A stretch of DNA of 64,000 bases from NCBI GenBank assembly GCA_033763835.1, contig JANRJS010000026.1, positions 113,940 through 177,939 on the forward strand, read 5' to 3'. Below are positions 26,040-35,432 of the stretch, in pieces; position 1 is the stretch's first letter; every line of letters starts with the position of its first letter. This DNA comes from JAPKYZ01 sp033763835 (lineage in GTDB: Bacteria > Acidobacteriota > Terriglobia > Bryobacterales > Bryobacteraceae). The notes below the pieces were generated by a model. That model had not been told where the DNA came from. It searched no databases and saw nothing but the letters and a program-made list of their open reading frames with translations. Both the position numbers and the translations under genes were made by a program.

Positions 26040-26999
26040 ATGTTCAAGAGCCTTTTCGGGAGCGATGCGCCCGAAGCCGCCGCACCGGCCAGTCTGCTCG
26101 ACCGGCTGAAAGCGGGGATCCAAAAAACCCGCTCCGGATTGTCGAGCGCCCTCGACGACGTCGTTCAGGGCAAGAAGAAAATCGATTCGGACGTTCTCGA
26201 AGAGTTGGAGTACTCGCTGATTTCAGCCGATATCGGCCCGCGCACCGCCGCCGAAATTCTGGAACTCATCCGCGAGCGCGCGGCGCGCAACATGCTAAGC
26301 GACGCGGCGCAATTGAAGGCGCTTATCCGCGAGCAGCTTTTAGGCATTCTCGAATCGGTAGAACGCCCCGTGCCGCTGGTGGCCGAACCTCCGGCGGTGG
26401 TCATGGTGGTCGGGGTAAACGGCGCGGGCAAGACGACGACAATCGGCAAGCTGGCCAACCGGTATCGCTCCGAAGGCCGTCAGGTGCTGCTCGCGGCGGC
26501 GGATACGTTTCGCGCGGCGGCCATCGAGCAACTCGCCGTATGGGCGGACCGCAACGGCGTCGAGATGATCCGCCAGCAGACTGGCGCGGACCCGAGCGCG
26601 GTCGTATTCGACGCCGTGCAGGCCGCAAAATCCCGGCGCGTCGATTACGTGATCGTCGATACCGCGGGGCGCTTGCACAACAAAGAGAACCTGATGGCCG
26701 AACTCGAAAAAATGCGCCGCACGGTGAAGAAGGTGATCCCGGACGCCCCGCATGAGGTGCTGCTGGTGGTGGACGGGACCACCGGGCAGAACGGCCTCGA
26801 ACAAGCGCGCAAATTCACCGAGACCTCGGGCGTCACCGGCATCGTTTTGACCAAGCTCGACGGCACGGCCAAAGGCGGGGTCGTCGTCGCGATCGCGCGC
26901 GAGTTGAATCTGCCCATCCGCTACATCGGCGTCGGCGAAAAAATCGACGACCTGTTGCCTTTCGAGCCGGAGAACTTCGTTGCATCGCTTTTCGATTGA
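26040..26999 (+). CDS. ftsY: Signal recognition particle receptor FtsY
   Basis: 319 residues. N domain (LLDRLKAGIQKTRSGL, DSDVLEELEYSLISADIG) and G domain with GVNGAGKTTTIGKLANR, DTFRAAAIEQL, DTAGRLHNKENLMAEL and TKLDGTAKGG. It docks SRP-ribosome complexes at the membrane. There is no long acidic A domain, which is normal for many bacteria. ribD begins inside its last 20 bases. Confidence 0.96.
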   Translation: MFKSLFGSDAPEAAAPASLLDRLKAGIQKTRSGLSSALDDVVQGKKKIDSDVLEELEYSLISADIGPRTAAEILELIRERAARNMLSDAAQLKALIREQLLGILESVERPVPLVAEPPAVVMVVGVNGAGKTTTIGKLANRYRSEGRQVLLAAADTFRAAAIEQLAVWADRNGVEMIRQQTGADPSAVVFDAVQAAKSRRVDYVIVDTAGRLHNKENLMAELEKMRRTVKKVIPDAPHEVLLVVDGTTGQNGLEQARKFTETSGVTGIVLTKLDGTAKGGVVVAIARELNLPIRYIGVGEKIDDLLPFEPENFVASLFD

Positions 27000-28083
27000 G
27001 GCGCTGGAACTCGCACGGCGCGGGTTGGGGCAAACCTCGCCCAACCCCGCGGTTGGCGCGGTGGTGGTGGCGGACGGGGAAGTCGTGGGTCGCGGCTTCC
27101 ATGTCTATTCGCAAAAGGATCACGCCGAGATCGCCGCTTTACGCGAGGCCGGAAGTAAGGCGCGCGGCGCGACGCTTTACGTTTCCCTCGAACCTTGCTC
27201 CCACACCGGGCGCACCGGGCCGTGCGCCCAAGCGCTGATCGACGCGGGGGTCGCGAAGGTCGTCGCCGCGATGGAGGATCCCAACCCCGTGGTGCGCGGC
27301 GACGGATTCCGAATGCTGCGCGCAGCGGGCGTCGAGGTGGAGATCGACGCGGCCGCGACCACCGAAGCGGAAAAGCTGAACGAGCCCTTTGTCCATTTCA
27401 TGTGTACCGGCCGGCCGCTGGTGACGTTGAAGGCCGCCGTGACGCTCGACGGCAAGATCGCCGCCCCTGATTCGAACGAAGGTTGGATCACTTCCCCCAT
27501 CGCGCGCGCCGATGTGCAGAACCTACGCCACATGCACGACGCCGTACTGTCGGGCATCGGTACCGTGCTGCCGGACAATCCGCTGTACACGGACCGCTCC
27601 GGGTTGCCTCGCTCGCGCCCGCTTTTGCGCGTGGTGCTCGATTCACAGCTGCGTTTGCCGCTCGATCACAAGATTGTATCGAGTTGCCAGAACGATTTGC
27701 TCGTCGTCTCGACTTCAGCCGCGTCGCCCGAGCGTCGCCGTGCGCTTGAAGCCCTCGGCGTAGAAGTGGCGGCCATCGACGGCGCCGACGGGCGAACGTC
27801 GATCGCCGGAACCATCGCGTTACTGGCGGAGCGCAAGTATCTTTCGTTAATGATCGAAGCTGGAAGTACGGTGAATTGGGCCGTGCTCGACTCCGGCGCG
27901 GCGGACAAGATTTACTTCTACTACGCGGCGAAAATTCTCGGCGGCATGCAATCCCTGCCCGTGGCGGGCGGAGTCGGACGGCGGCGGCGCGTGGACGCTA
28001 TCGACCTGGAGCGGGTGACGATCCATCCGATCCCGCCCGATGAGTTCGCGGTAGAGGCTTACATTCGCCGCGAGGATCGCTAG
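26980..28083 (+). CDS. ribD: Bifunctional riboflavin deaminase/reductase RibD
   Basis: 367 residues from a TTG inside the end of ftsY, with GGAG about 8 bases upstream. The deaminase domain has the Zn-binding HAEIAAL and EPCSHTGRTGPC motifs; the reductase domain starts around residue 145 (PLVTLKAAVTLDGKIA) with GIGTVLPDNP and a late SLMIEAGSTVNWAVL motif. It catalyses the second and third steps of riboflavin synthesis. The other rib genes are not in the window. It converges with asnS, 3 bases apart. Confidence 0.94.
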   Translation: MHRFSIEALELARRGLGQTSPNPAVGAVVVADGEVVGRGFHVYSQKDHAEIAALREAGSKARGATLYVSLEPCSHTGRTGPCAQALIDAGVAKVVAAMEDPNPVVRGDGFRMLRAAGVEVEIDAAATTEAEKLNEPFVHFMCTGRPLVTLKAAVTLDGKIAAPDSNEGWITSPIARADVQNLRHMHDAVLSGIGTVLPDNPLYTDRSGLPRSRPLLRVVLDSQLRLPLDHKIVSSCQNDLLVVSTSAASPERRRALEALGVEVAAIDGADGRTSIAGTIALLAERKYLSLMIEAGSTVNWAVLDSGAADKIYFYYAAKILGGMQSLPVAGGVGRRRRVDAIDLERVTIHPIPPDEFAVEAYIRREDR

Positions 28084-28086
28084 CGG

Positions 28087-29391
28087 CTATGGCCGTGTAC
28101 GGTAGAGCATTCGTGGATAGGCGATCGTCTCCCGGATGTGCTCCGTACCGCACATCCAGGCGGTAAATCGTTCGACGCCCATACCGAACCCGCCGTGCGG
28201 CACGCTACCGAACTTACGTAAGTCGAGATACCAATTGAACGACTCTTCCGGCAGGTTATGTTCGGCGAGCCGTTTTCGGAGAAGCTCGAGATCGTGCACG
28301 CGTTGGCCGCCGCCGATGATTTCGCCGTAACCTTCGGGCGCGATCACGTCCACGCCGAGCACGACGTCGTCCCGCTCCGGCGCTCGCTCGAAATAAAACG
28401 CCTTGAACGACGCCGGAAAGCGGTCCACCATCACCGGCTTGTCCATATCTTGCGTGAGTAACGTCTCGTCGGCGTTACCGAAATCGCCGCCCCACTGGAT
28501 TTCGCTGCCTCGCGATTGCAGGATCTTCACGGAGTCGTCGTACGTCATCCGGGGAAACGGCGCGCGAATCGATTCGAGTTTCGTGACGTCGCGTTCGAGC
28601 GTCTTTAGTTCCGCCATCCGATTGTTCAACACGCGATCGACGACGAAGCACACTAGTCCTTCGGCGAGCTGTTTGACGTCTTCGAGATCGGCGTAGGCCA
28701 TCTCGGGTTCCACCATCCAGAACTCGGTGAGGTGCCGGCGCGTCTTCGATTTCTCGGCGCGGAACGTCGGGCCGAAGCAGTACACCTTGCCGAACGCCAT
28801 CGCGTTCGCCTCGTTGTAAAGCTGTCCCGATTGCGTTAGGTAAACCTTCTCGTCTTCGAAATAATCGACCTCGAACAGCGTCGAAGTGCCCTCGCAAGCG
28901 GCGGGCGTAAATACCGGAGTATCGACGAGCGTGAAATCGTTCGAATCGAAGTAGTCGCGAATGCCCTTCACCACCTCGTGCCGGATTTTTCCGATGGCAT
29001 GCTGGCGGCGCGACCGCAACCATAGGTGGCGATGGTCCATCAGGAAGTCGATCCCATGCTCCTTTGGCGTGATCGGATATGGGTCCGATTCCGGTACGCG
29101 CTGCACCACTTCGAGATTCTCGACATCCATCTCGAACCCGCCCGGCGCGCGCTCCTCCGCGCGGATCTTGCCGGTGACGACGATCGAAGACTCCTGCGTC
29201 AGGTTCTTGATCGTCTCGAACAACGCTTGGTCCAGTTGCGCTTTCACCGCGACGCACTGCATGAGGCCGGTGCCGTCCCGCAAAATCGGAAACGCGATCT
29301 TGCCCGACTTGCGCAAGTTGTAAAGCCAGCCCGGAATGCGGACCGTTTCGCCCACATGCGCGTGGGCTTGATGGATTGCGATTCTCGTCAT
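28087..29391 (-). CDS. asnS: Asparaginyl-tRNA synthetase
   Basis: 434 residues from the ATG at 29391; the longer frame reads into the upstream gene. An OB-fold anticodon domain (GETVRIPGWLYNLRKSGKIAFPILRDG) precedes the class II core with GQLYNEANAMAFGKVYCFGPTFRAE, FWMVEPEMA and the motif 3 region HGGFGMGVERFTAWMCG. The AsnRS-type features rather than AspRS are the short length and EFWMVEPEMAYAD. Its ATG overlaps the stop of the upstream isomerase gene (ATGA). Confidence 0.94.
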   Translation of the reverse strand: MTRIAIHQAHAHVGETVRIPGWLYNLRKSGKIAFPILRDGTGLMQCVAVKAQLDQALFETIKNLTQESSIVVTGKIRAEERAPGGFEMDVENLEVVQRVPESDPYPITPKEHGIDFLMDHRHLWLRSRRQHAIGKIRHEVVKGIRDYFDSNDFTLVDTPVFTPAACEGTSTLFEVDYFEDEKVYLTQSGQLYNEANAMAFGKVYCFGPTFRAEKSKTRRHLTEFWMVEPEMAYADLEDVKQLAEGLVCFVVDRVLNNRMAELKTLERDVTKLESIRAPFPRMTYDDSVKILQSRGSEIQWGGDFGNADETLLTQDMDKPVMVDRFPASFKAFYFERAPERDDVVLGVDVIAPEGYGEIIGGGQRVHDLELLRKRLAEHNLPEESFNWYLDLRKFGSVPHGGFGMGVERFTAWMCGTEHIRETIAYPRMLYRTRP

Positions 29392-30248
29392 CGTTCTTGG
29401 GCGGCCTTCACCGCCGCGGCGGCCTCTTCCAGCCGCGCGAAGACCTCTTTCACCGATTCGAACGGCTGCGGGAAATCGGGCGACTCCTTCAATTCGAGCA
29501 GGATCGGCCACTGCCCCGGACGCGAGAGCAGCGCCGTCATCACCGCGCCCCAATCGATGGTTCCGCCTTCCTTCAAGAGCGGAAACCAATGAATGTCCCG
29601 TTCGCCGTCGTTGTCGTTAATGTGCGTCGAGCGGATGCGGTCGCGCATCCGCAAAAACGCCGATTCCACCCCCTCCATAAGATTCGCGTGACCCGTGTCG
29701 AAACAGAAGCCGAAGTCGAGGTGGGTGACTTCGAGGAAGTAGTTCAGGCGCTCCGAACTCGACAAACCGTTGGGAATGTTTTCGAGTAAGATTTCCACGC
29801 CACGCGCCTTGGCGAACAGCTTTAGGTCTTCGAGCGCGGTCATCGCGTAATCCAGTTTGCGTTCGTCGAACTCTTCCCCGCCCGCCCCCAGATGCTGGAT
29901 CAGATAGCGAAACGGAATGTCTTCGGCGATTTCGATGGCGCGCTTGATTTCGTCGACCATCGCGATGCGTTTCCACTTCACAGGTTCCGTCACCGAGATC
30001 ACCGCGTCCGGACCGGAACGTCCCCAGCAATCGTCGGTGAACATCGGCGAATGCAGCGAATGCATCTTTAGTTCCGCATCACGGAACCAGTGGCCGAGTT
30101 CGCGTACTTGCGCCTTGTCCCGATAGTCGAGATGCTGGCGCGCGCAGAAGATTTCTACCTTCGGGATGCCCGCATCCCAAATGCGATCCAACCAAACGGT
30201 GGTCAAGCGGTGATTGACGAAGAGATGTGTCGAAAGAGCGATGTCCAT
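29388..30248 (-). CDS. Sugar phosphate isomerase/epimerase (xylose isomerase-like TIM barrel)
   Basis: 286 residues. The AP-endonuclease-2/xylose-isomerase-like barrel motifs are present: ILLENIPNGLSS, FGFCFDTGHANLMEG, STHINDNDGERDIHWFP and PILLELKES, carrying the Glu/Asp/His metal ligands. Members isomerise or epimerise keto sugars or inositol intermediates; the substrate cannot be told. It lies between ggt (10 bases upstream) and asnS (4-base overlap) in one - strand run. Confidence 0.85.
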   Translation of the reverse strand: MDIALSTHLFVNHRLTTVWLDRIWDAGIPKVEIFCARQHLDYRDKAQVRELGHWFRDAELKMHSLHSPMFTDDCWGRSGPDAVISVTEPVKWKRIAMVDEIKRAIEIAEDIPFRYLIQHLGAGGEEFDERKLDYAMTALEDLKLFAKARGVEILLENIPNGLSSSERLNYFLEVTHLDFGFCFDTGHANLMEGVESAFLRMRDRIRSTHINDNDGERDIHWFPLLKEGGTIDWGAVMTALLSRPGQWPILLELKESPDFPQPFESVKEVFARLEEAAAAVKAAQER

Positions 30249-30257
30249 GAAAAAAAC

Positions 30258-31916
30258 TCAGTAGCCGGCGGCTCGTCCGCGTTGCCGCGAGGCGGTGTCG
30301 GATCCGCCTTCGAGCCAGCCGTTGCGGATCGCGATCCCTTCCACCAAAGCGACGCCTGCGGTTGGCGCGACGTTGTGTCCCCGGCGCTTCAATAGTTCGA
30401 TCGTATCCGGCGACAAACCGCGGGTAACTTGCAGCCGGTCAGGCAGCCATTGGTGATGGATCCGCGGAGCGTCGATCGCCTCCTGCAAATTCATCCCAAA
30501 ATCGACCACGTTCAAGAAAGCCTGCAGCACCCCGTTCGGAATCCGCGTGCCCCCCGGCGCACCAAGCGCGAGAAACAGCTTACCCTCGCGAGCCGCAATC
30601 AGCGGCGACATCGAAGACAGCGGCGTCTTGCGGGGCGCGATCGCGTTCGCCGTTCCGCCCACCGCGCCAAACATGTTTGGAGCGCCCGGCTTCACCGAGA
30701 AGTCGTCCATTTCGTTATTGAGGAGAAACCCTAGGCGCGGCACCGTGACGCCGTTGCCATAACTTCCGTTGATGGTGTAGGTGAGCGCGATCGCGTTGCC
30801 TTCGGCGTCGACGACCGACAGATGCGTCGTCTCGGAAGGCTCGGCGGCGGGCGGCGGTCCGTTTCGGATCGCGGCGCTGGCTATGGCCTTCGCGGGGTCG
30901 ATCGACCTGCGCAGGCGGTCGATGTAAGCGCGGCTGATGAGACCGCTTACGGGAACCTTTACGAAGTCGGGGTCGCCCAGATACTCGGCGCGGTCGGCGT
31001 AGGCGCGCTTCATCGCCTCGGCGATCCAGTGCAGCGATTGCGCGGAACTCGCGCCGGTCTTTTCGTAGCCCGAGGTTTCGAGAATCCCCAGCATCTGCGC
31101 AATTAGGATGCCGCCGGAACTTGGCGGTGGCGCGAGCAGCAGGTCGAGACCTTTGTACGCCGCGCGAAGAGGTTCGCGTTCGATGACGCGATACGACTTC
31201 AAATCTTCAAGAGCGATTAACCCGCCCGCTTTCGCCGATTCTTCGTCCAGAATGCGCGCGGTTTGGCCTTCGTAGAAATCCTTCGCACCGAATCTGCGAA
31301 GGCGTTTGAGAGTTCGCGCGAGTTCCGGCTGCTTGAACGTTTCGCCCGCCTCGTATGGCTTTCCGTTGCGCAGAAAAATACGATTCGACTCCGGGAACTG
31401 AGCGAGAAGTTTGGCGCCCGCGATGCTCCGCGAGGTGGCGTAATTCAACACAAAGCCGCGTTGCGCGAGCTTGACCGCCGGATCGACCAACGTGGACCAT
31501 CGGGCACGTCCGTACTTCTGGTGAACGAATTCGAGCCCGCGAACGGTACCGGGGACGCCCGCGGCGCGCCAGCCGACGGTTGAATCTTTCGTCGGTTTAC
31601 CTTCGGCGTCTAGATACATATCGCGATGAGCCGCTGCGGGGGCTCGTTCGCGGAAATCGACGAAAGCCGCTTCTCCGTTCGCCTTCCGGAGTAGCAGGAA
31701 TCCCCCGCCACCCAAATTGCCCGCCGAAGGCAACGTCACCGCCAGAGCAAACGCAACGGCTACGGCGGCGTCCACCGCGTTACCGCCCTTTTTCAAAATG
31801 GCGACGCCCACATCGGCGGCATGCTCTTCCTGCGCGACCACCATCGCCTTGCGGGCGCGAACGGGTTCGCTCGAAAAAAGAACCGAGCACAGCGCGATCC
31901 CCACCGTAAGGCGCAT
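30258..31916 (-). CDS. ggt: Gamma-glutamyltranspeptidase
   Basis: 552 residues with a signal peptide (MRLTVGIALCSVLFSSEPVRA). The N-terminal nucleophile hydrolase precursor is complete: HAADVGVAILKKGGNAVDAAVA, GGGGFLLLRK, then the autocleavage Thr in SETTHLSVVDAEGNAIALT and PLSSMSPLI. It hydrolyses or transfers gamma-glutamyl groups from glutathione in the periplasm. TAATCT ends 8 bases before the ATG, with AGGAA between, so both leaderless and leadered initiation are possible. Confidence 0.93.
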   Translation of the reverse strand: MRLTVGIALCSVLFSSEPVRARKAMVVAQEEHAADVGVAILKKGGNAVDAAVAVAFALAVTLPSAGNLGGGGFLLLRKANGEAAFVDFRERAPAAAHRDMYLDAEGKPTKDSTVGWRAAGVPGTVRGLEFVHQKYGRARWSTLVDPAVKLAQRGFVLNYATSRSIAGAKLLAQFPESNRIFLRNGKPYEAGETFKQPELARTLKRLRRFGAKDFYEGQTARILDEESAKAGGLIALEDLKSYRVIEREPLRAAYKGLDLLLAPPPSSGGILIAQMLGILETSGYEKTGASSAQSLHWIAEAMKRAYADRAEYLGDPDFVKVPVSGLISRAYIDRLRRSIDPAKAIASAAIRNGPPPAAEPSETTHLSVVDAEGNAIALTYTINGSYGNGVTVPRLGFLLNNEMDDFSVKPGAPNMFGAVGGTANAIAPRKTPLSSMSPLIAAREGKLFLALGAPGGTRIPNGVLQAFLNVVDFGMNLQEAIDAPRIHHQWLPDRLQVTRGLSPDTIELLKRRGHNVAPTAGVALVEGIAIRNGWLEGGSDTASRQRGRAAGY

Positions 31917-31979
31917 GAGTTCCTAGATTAACGTGATGGACTCGGGAAGAAAATCGGGTGAAGAGAGGATTAAGTTCGG

Positions 31980-32594
31980 GTGAAACGGCGAACTCTGGTT
32001 CAGACAGTGGCGCTGGCTCCGGCGCTGGGGCAAGGCGCGGGGTCCGGCAACCCCGCCGAATTCCGTTTCGCCGGAGGTCCGGATGGGGAATGGAACGTCA
32101 CGCGGATGAGCGCCTATCGCGGCGCGAATCTCGAAACGGTGGAGCGGGTCGCGGTTGTCCAAGGCGGCGGATCGCTTCCGGCGAGCTACCGGTGGATGCT
32201 GCGTGGCGTGACCAGTAACACTCGTTACGCCACCGCGGAGGAAGTGGCGACGCTCCGTGCCCGTCAACCCGCGTTGGGGCGTCCCGAAGCGACGAGCGCC
32301 GCGCTGATCCCGATTCGAAAATCCGCTGCGTGGTGGGCGCTGGCGCAGGACCAGCGCCGAGCGCTCTTCGAGGAGACCTCCCATCACACGGCCATCGGAC
32401 TCGACTACCTGCCCGCTATCGCGCGCCGCCTGCATCATTCCCGCGATCTTGGCGAGCCATTCGATTTCCTGACCTGGTTCGAATTCGCGCCGAAGGACGA
32501 AGCGAAGTTCGACGAACTGTTGGCGCGCCTGCGAGCGACCAAGGAATGGACGTTCGTCGAGCGCGAAGTGGACATCCGGCTGGAGCGGGTTTAG
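31980..32594 (+). CDS. Chlorite dismutase family protein
   Basis: 204 residues from a GTG preceded by AGAGAGGA. The C-terminal half has the family pattern: KSAAWWALAQDQRRALFEE, SHHTAIGLDYLPAIARRLHHSRD, FDFLTWFEFAPKDEAKFDEL and a final WTFVEREVDIRL. The family contains chlorite dismutases, coproheme decarboxylases and dye peroxidases, all haem-binding. The N-terminus (KRRTLVQTVALAPALGQG) looks like a short export signal or a residue of one. Whether it decomposes chlorite is unknown; no perchlorate genes are nearby. It converges with rlmB (4-base overlap). Confidence 0.78.
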   Translation: MKRRTLVQTVALAPALGQGAGSGNPAEFRFAGGPDGEWNVTRMSAYRGANLETVERVAVVQGGGSLPASYRWMLRGVTSNTRYATAEEVATLRARQPALGRPEATSAALIPIRKSAAWWALAQDQRRALFEETSHHTAIGLDYLPAIARRLHHSRDLGEPFDFLTWFEFAPKDEAKFDELLARLRATKEWTFVEREVDIRLERV

Positions 32595-33301
32595 CCCGCC
32601 CGCCGCTTCCACTCGAACAACACCACGCCCGCCGCCACACTCACGTTGAGCGACGGAATGCGGCCCGCTAGGGGGATTCGCACCAAAGCGTCGCAGCGCT
32701 TCTTCACCTGTTCGTGCAGGCCGTGCCCCTCCCCGCCGAGTACGATCGCCGTCGGCGTGTGGTAAGCCACCGCGTCGTAGTTCTCCGCCCCGCGTTCGTC
32801 GAGCCCGTAGGTCCAGAACCCGCGCTCCTTCAATTCTTCCAGCCCGCGGTTGATGTTGCCCACGCGAACCACCGCCAGATACTCGAGCGCGCCCGCAGCC
32901 GCTTTGGTGACGGTATCGGTTACGCCCGCCGACCGGCGCTCGGGAATGATCACCGCAGCCGCGCCCGCACAATGCGCCGTTCGCGCGATCGCGCCGAGGT
33001 TATGCGGATCCTCGACACCGTCGAGCACCACCACGAGTTTCGCCGCCGGGTCGAGCTCGCCAAGCGTCGAGTAGCGAAAGGCCGCCGCCAGCGCCACCAC
33101 GCCTTGATGCGACGAGCCTTGCGCGAGCCGGTCGAGTTGTTCGCGCGGCTCGAATCGCAGCGGCACGCGTCCTTCGCGGGCCAAATCCACGATTTCCTGC
33201 ACTTTCGGCCCGCCTAAGCCTTTGGCGACGACAATTCGCTCGATTTCGCGGCGATTTTTCAGCGCTTCGCGTACGGAATGCAGACCGGCGATCACCGTCA
33301 T
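32591..33301 (-). CDS. rlmB: 23S rRNA (guanosine-2'-O-)-methyltransferase, TrmH/RlmB family
   Basis: 236 residues from the ATG at 33301. An N-terminal substrate-binding domain (IAGLHSVREALKNRREIERI) precedes a SPOUT knot fold with LDGVEDPHNLGAIARTAHCAG, VLGGEGHGLHEQV and IPSLNVSVAAGVVLFE, the last two forming the SAM-binding knot. RlmB methylates G2251 in the peptidyl-transferase loop; a tRNA target is possible for TrmH relatives. TACCAT ends 9 bases before the ATG. Confidence 0.9.
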   Translation of the reverse strand: MTVIAGLHSVREALKNRREIERIVVAKGLGGPKVQEIVDLAREGRVPLRFEPREQLDRLAQGSSHQGVVALAAAFRYSTLGELDPAAKLVVVLDGVEDPHNLGAIARTAHCAGAAAVIIPERRSAGVTDTVTKAAAGALEYLAVVRVGNINRGLEELKERGFWTYGLDERGAENYDAVAYHTPTAIVLGGEGHGLHEQVKKRCDALVRIPLAGRIPSLNVSVAAGVVLFEWKRRAG

Positions 33302-33326
33302 GAACCAGTCATGGTATCGAACAGAT

Positions 33327-35429
33327 ATGCGTTTCCTTGCCTCGCTCGTTTTGGCGATCGCCGCATTCGCCGCCGACAACCCACTGCTCAATCTCGCCCG
33401 GCCCATCCCGTTCAGCGCGATCAAGCCCGTCCACGTCGGTCCGGCTGTCGACGAGTTGTTGAAGGAAGCCGAATCCCAGCGGGAAGCGATCGCCAGTCAC
33501 AAGGGTCCGCGCACATGGGCCAATACGATGCAGGCGCTCGAAGACATGGGACAGCGCCTGTCGGACGCTTTCTCCGTCGTCGCCGTGCTCGAAGGCGTCG
33601 CGACGACGAAGGAGAGCCGAGCGGCGTTCAACGCGGCGCTACCTAAAGTGTCGGCATTCAGTTCGTCGCTCTCCCTCGATGCCCGTATCGCGAACGCCGT
33701 GAAGGAGTACGCCGCCACCGCCGAAGCGAAGGCGCTTACCGGCCCCAGGGCGCGGCTGGTTGCGAAAACGCTCGACGACTTCCGCCGCGCAGGCGCGTAT
33801 CTCGATAACGAAAAACGCGCGCGTTTGCAAAAAATCAACGAAGAGCTATCGGACCTCTCCAACAAGTTCGGGCAGAACGCGCTCGATTCGCGCAACGAGT
33901 TCGAGCTGATCGTGACGGACGAAAAACGGCTCGCGGGACTGCCGGACGGAGCCAAGCAGGCTGCCCGCGCCAGCGCAAAAGCGAAAGGTAAAGAAGGTTG
34001 GCGTCTCACGCTCGCGCAACCCATCGTGATCCCGGTGATGAAATTCGTGGACGACGCGTCGATCCGCGAAACGTTGTGGCGGGCGAACAACCGGGTGGCG
34101 GCGGAAGGCAAGTTCGACAACCGGCCCGTGATCGCGAAGCAGTTGGCGCTACGCGCCGAGCAGGCGAAGCTGTTGGGTTACGGTTCTTTCGCCGACCTCC
34201 AGACCGAGGACCGCATGGCGAAGTCCGGCGCGCGGGTCAAGAAGTTTTTGGAGGACCTGGATAGTAACGCCCGGGGCGCGTTCGAGAAAGAGATGGCGGA
34301 ACTGACGGCTTTCCGGAAGTCGCTCGAAGGGCCGTCCGCGCCACCCATTCAACCTTGGGATGAACCGTACTACGCGGAAAAACTGCGCCAGAAGCTTTAC
34401 GCGTTCGATGACGAATCGGTGCGGCCCTACTTTCCAATGCCGCGGGTGATGGACGGCATGTTTACGGTGGCCAACCGGCTGTACGGCGTGAAGGTGACGC
34501 CGGTCGCCAACAAAGAAGTTTGGGATCCGTCGGTGACGTACTACGAAATTCGCGATGCCGACGGTACACACCTGGCCAGCTTTTACGCCGACTTCTTTCC
34601 CCGCGAGAACAAGCGAGCCGGAGCGTGGATGAATGGCATGATCCTCGGCGGCCCCGGCTTTGGAAAGACGGGGGACCGCTTCGTCCCGCACATCGGGATG
34701 ATCGCCGCGAACGTCGCCACGCCCATCGCGGGGAAACCGGCATTGCTGAACCACCAGGAAGTGACGACGCTGTTTCACGAGTTCGGTCATTTGCTGCATC
34801 AGGCGCTCAGCCGGTCTCCGATTAAGTCGATCGGCGGGACCAACGTCGCTTGGGATTTCGTCGAGTTGCCGAGCCAGATCATGGAGAACTTCGTTTGGGA
34901 GCGTCCCGTGCTCGACTTTCTGGCCAAGCATTACGAAACGGGCGAATCGCTGCCCGATTCTCTTTTCGAATCGATGAAGAAGGCGCGAACCTTTCGGGCG
35001 GCCACCCGAATCGAGCGGCAAGTAGGGTTCGCGATGGCCGACGTCTTGTTGCACTCCGAGTATCGCGGGGACGACTCGCAGGGCGATCCGGTCTCCTACG
35101 CCCGCAAAATCGTCGCGCGTTTCGCGCCCGCGCCGCTACCCAACGATTATTCGATGTTGACTTCGTTCTCCCACATCTTCGCGGGCGGGTATGCGGCGGG
35201 TTACTACAGCTACCACTGGTCGGAGGTGCTGGACGCCGACGCCTTCACCCGATTTCAAAAAGAAGGACTGCTGAGTTCGAAGGTCGGCGACGCGTTTCGC
35301 CGGGCGATCCTCGAGCGCGGGAGCACAGTCGAGGCCGACAAACTGTTCCGCGATTTCATGGGCCGAGACCCGGATGTGAAGCCGATGCTTCAACGAAACG
35401 GACTGGACATCAAGCAAAACATGAAGTAA
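33327..35429 (+). CDS. M3 family oligopeptidase, exported
   Basis: 700 residues from the ATG at 33327, divergent from rlmB with 25 bases between. Signal peptide (MRFLASLVLAIAAFA). The Zn site is TLFHEFGHLLHQAL, and the further Glu lies in the conserved SIGGTNVAWDFVELPSQIMENF region. The length and the helical N-terminal half match oligopeptidase A / Dcp-type enzymes, which degrade short peptides. Export suggests a periplasmic nutrient role. The C-terminal ...HIFAGGYAAGYYSYHWSEV motif is typical of M3. Confidence 0.92.
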   Translation: MRFLASLVLAIAAFAADNPLLNLARPIPFSAIKPVHVGPAVDELLKEAESQREAIASHKGPRTWANTMQALEDMGQRLSDAFSVVAVLEGVATTKESRAAFNAALPKVSAFSSSLSLDARIANAVKEYAATAEAKALTGPRARLVAKTLDDFRRAGAYLDNEKRARLQKINEELSDLSNKFGQNALDSRNEFELIVTDEKRLAGLPDGAKQAARASAKAKGKEGWRLTLAQPIVIPVMKFVDDASIRETLWRANNRVAAEGKFDNRPVIAKQLALRAEQAKLLGYGSFADLQTEDRMAKSGARVKKFLEDLDSNARGAFEKEMAELTAFRKSLEGPSAPPIQPWDEPYYAEKLRQKLYAFDDESVRPYFPMPRVMDGMFTVANRLYGVKVTPVANKEVWDPSVTYYEIRDADGTHLASFYADFFPRENKRAGAWMNGMILGGPGFGKTGDRFVPHIGMIAANVATPIAGKPALLNHQEVTTLFHEFGHLLHQALSRSPIKSIGGTNVAWDFVELPSQIMENFVWERPVLDFLAKHYETGESLPDSLFESMKKARTFRAATRIERQVGFAMADVLLHSEYRGDDSQGDPVSYARKIVARFAPAPLPNDYSMLTSFSHIFAGGYAAGYYSYHWSEVLDADAFTRFQKEGLLSSKVGDAFRRAILERGSTVEADKLFRDFMGRDPDVKPMLQRNGLDIKQNMK

Positions 35430-35432
35430 TAG

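Noticed and set aside
32012..32972. Long - strand frame reading into the chlorite-dismutase-family gene and beyond
   Set aside because: Arg/Gly-rich shadow without motifs; both flanking genes are well supported.
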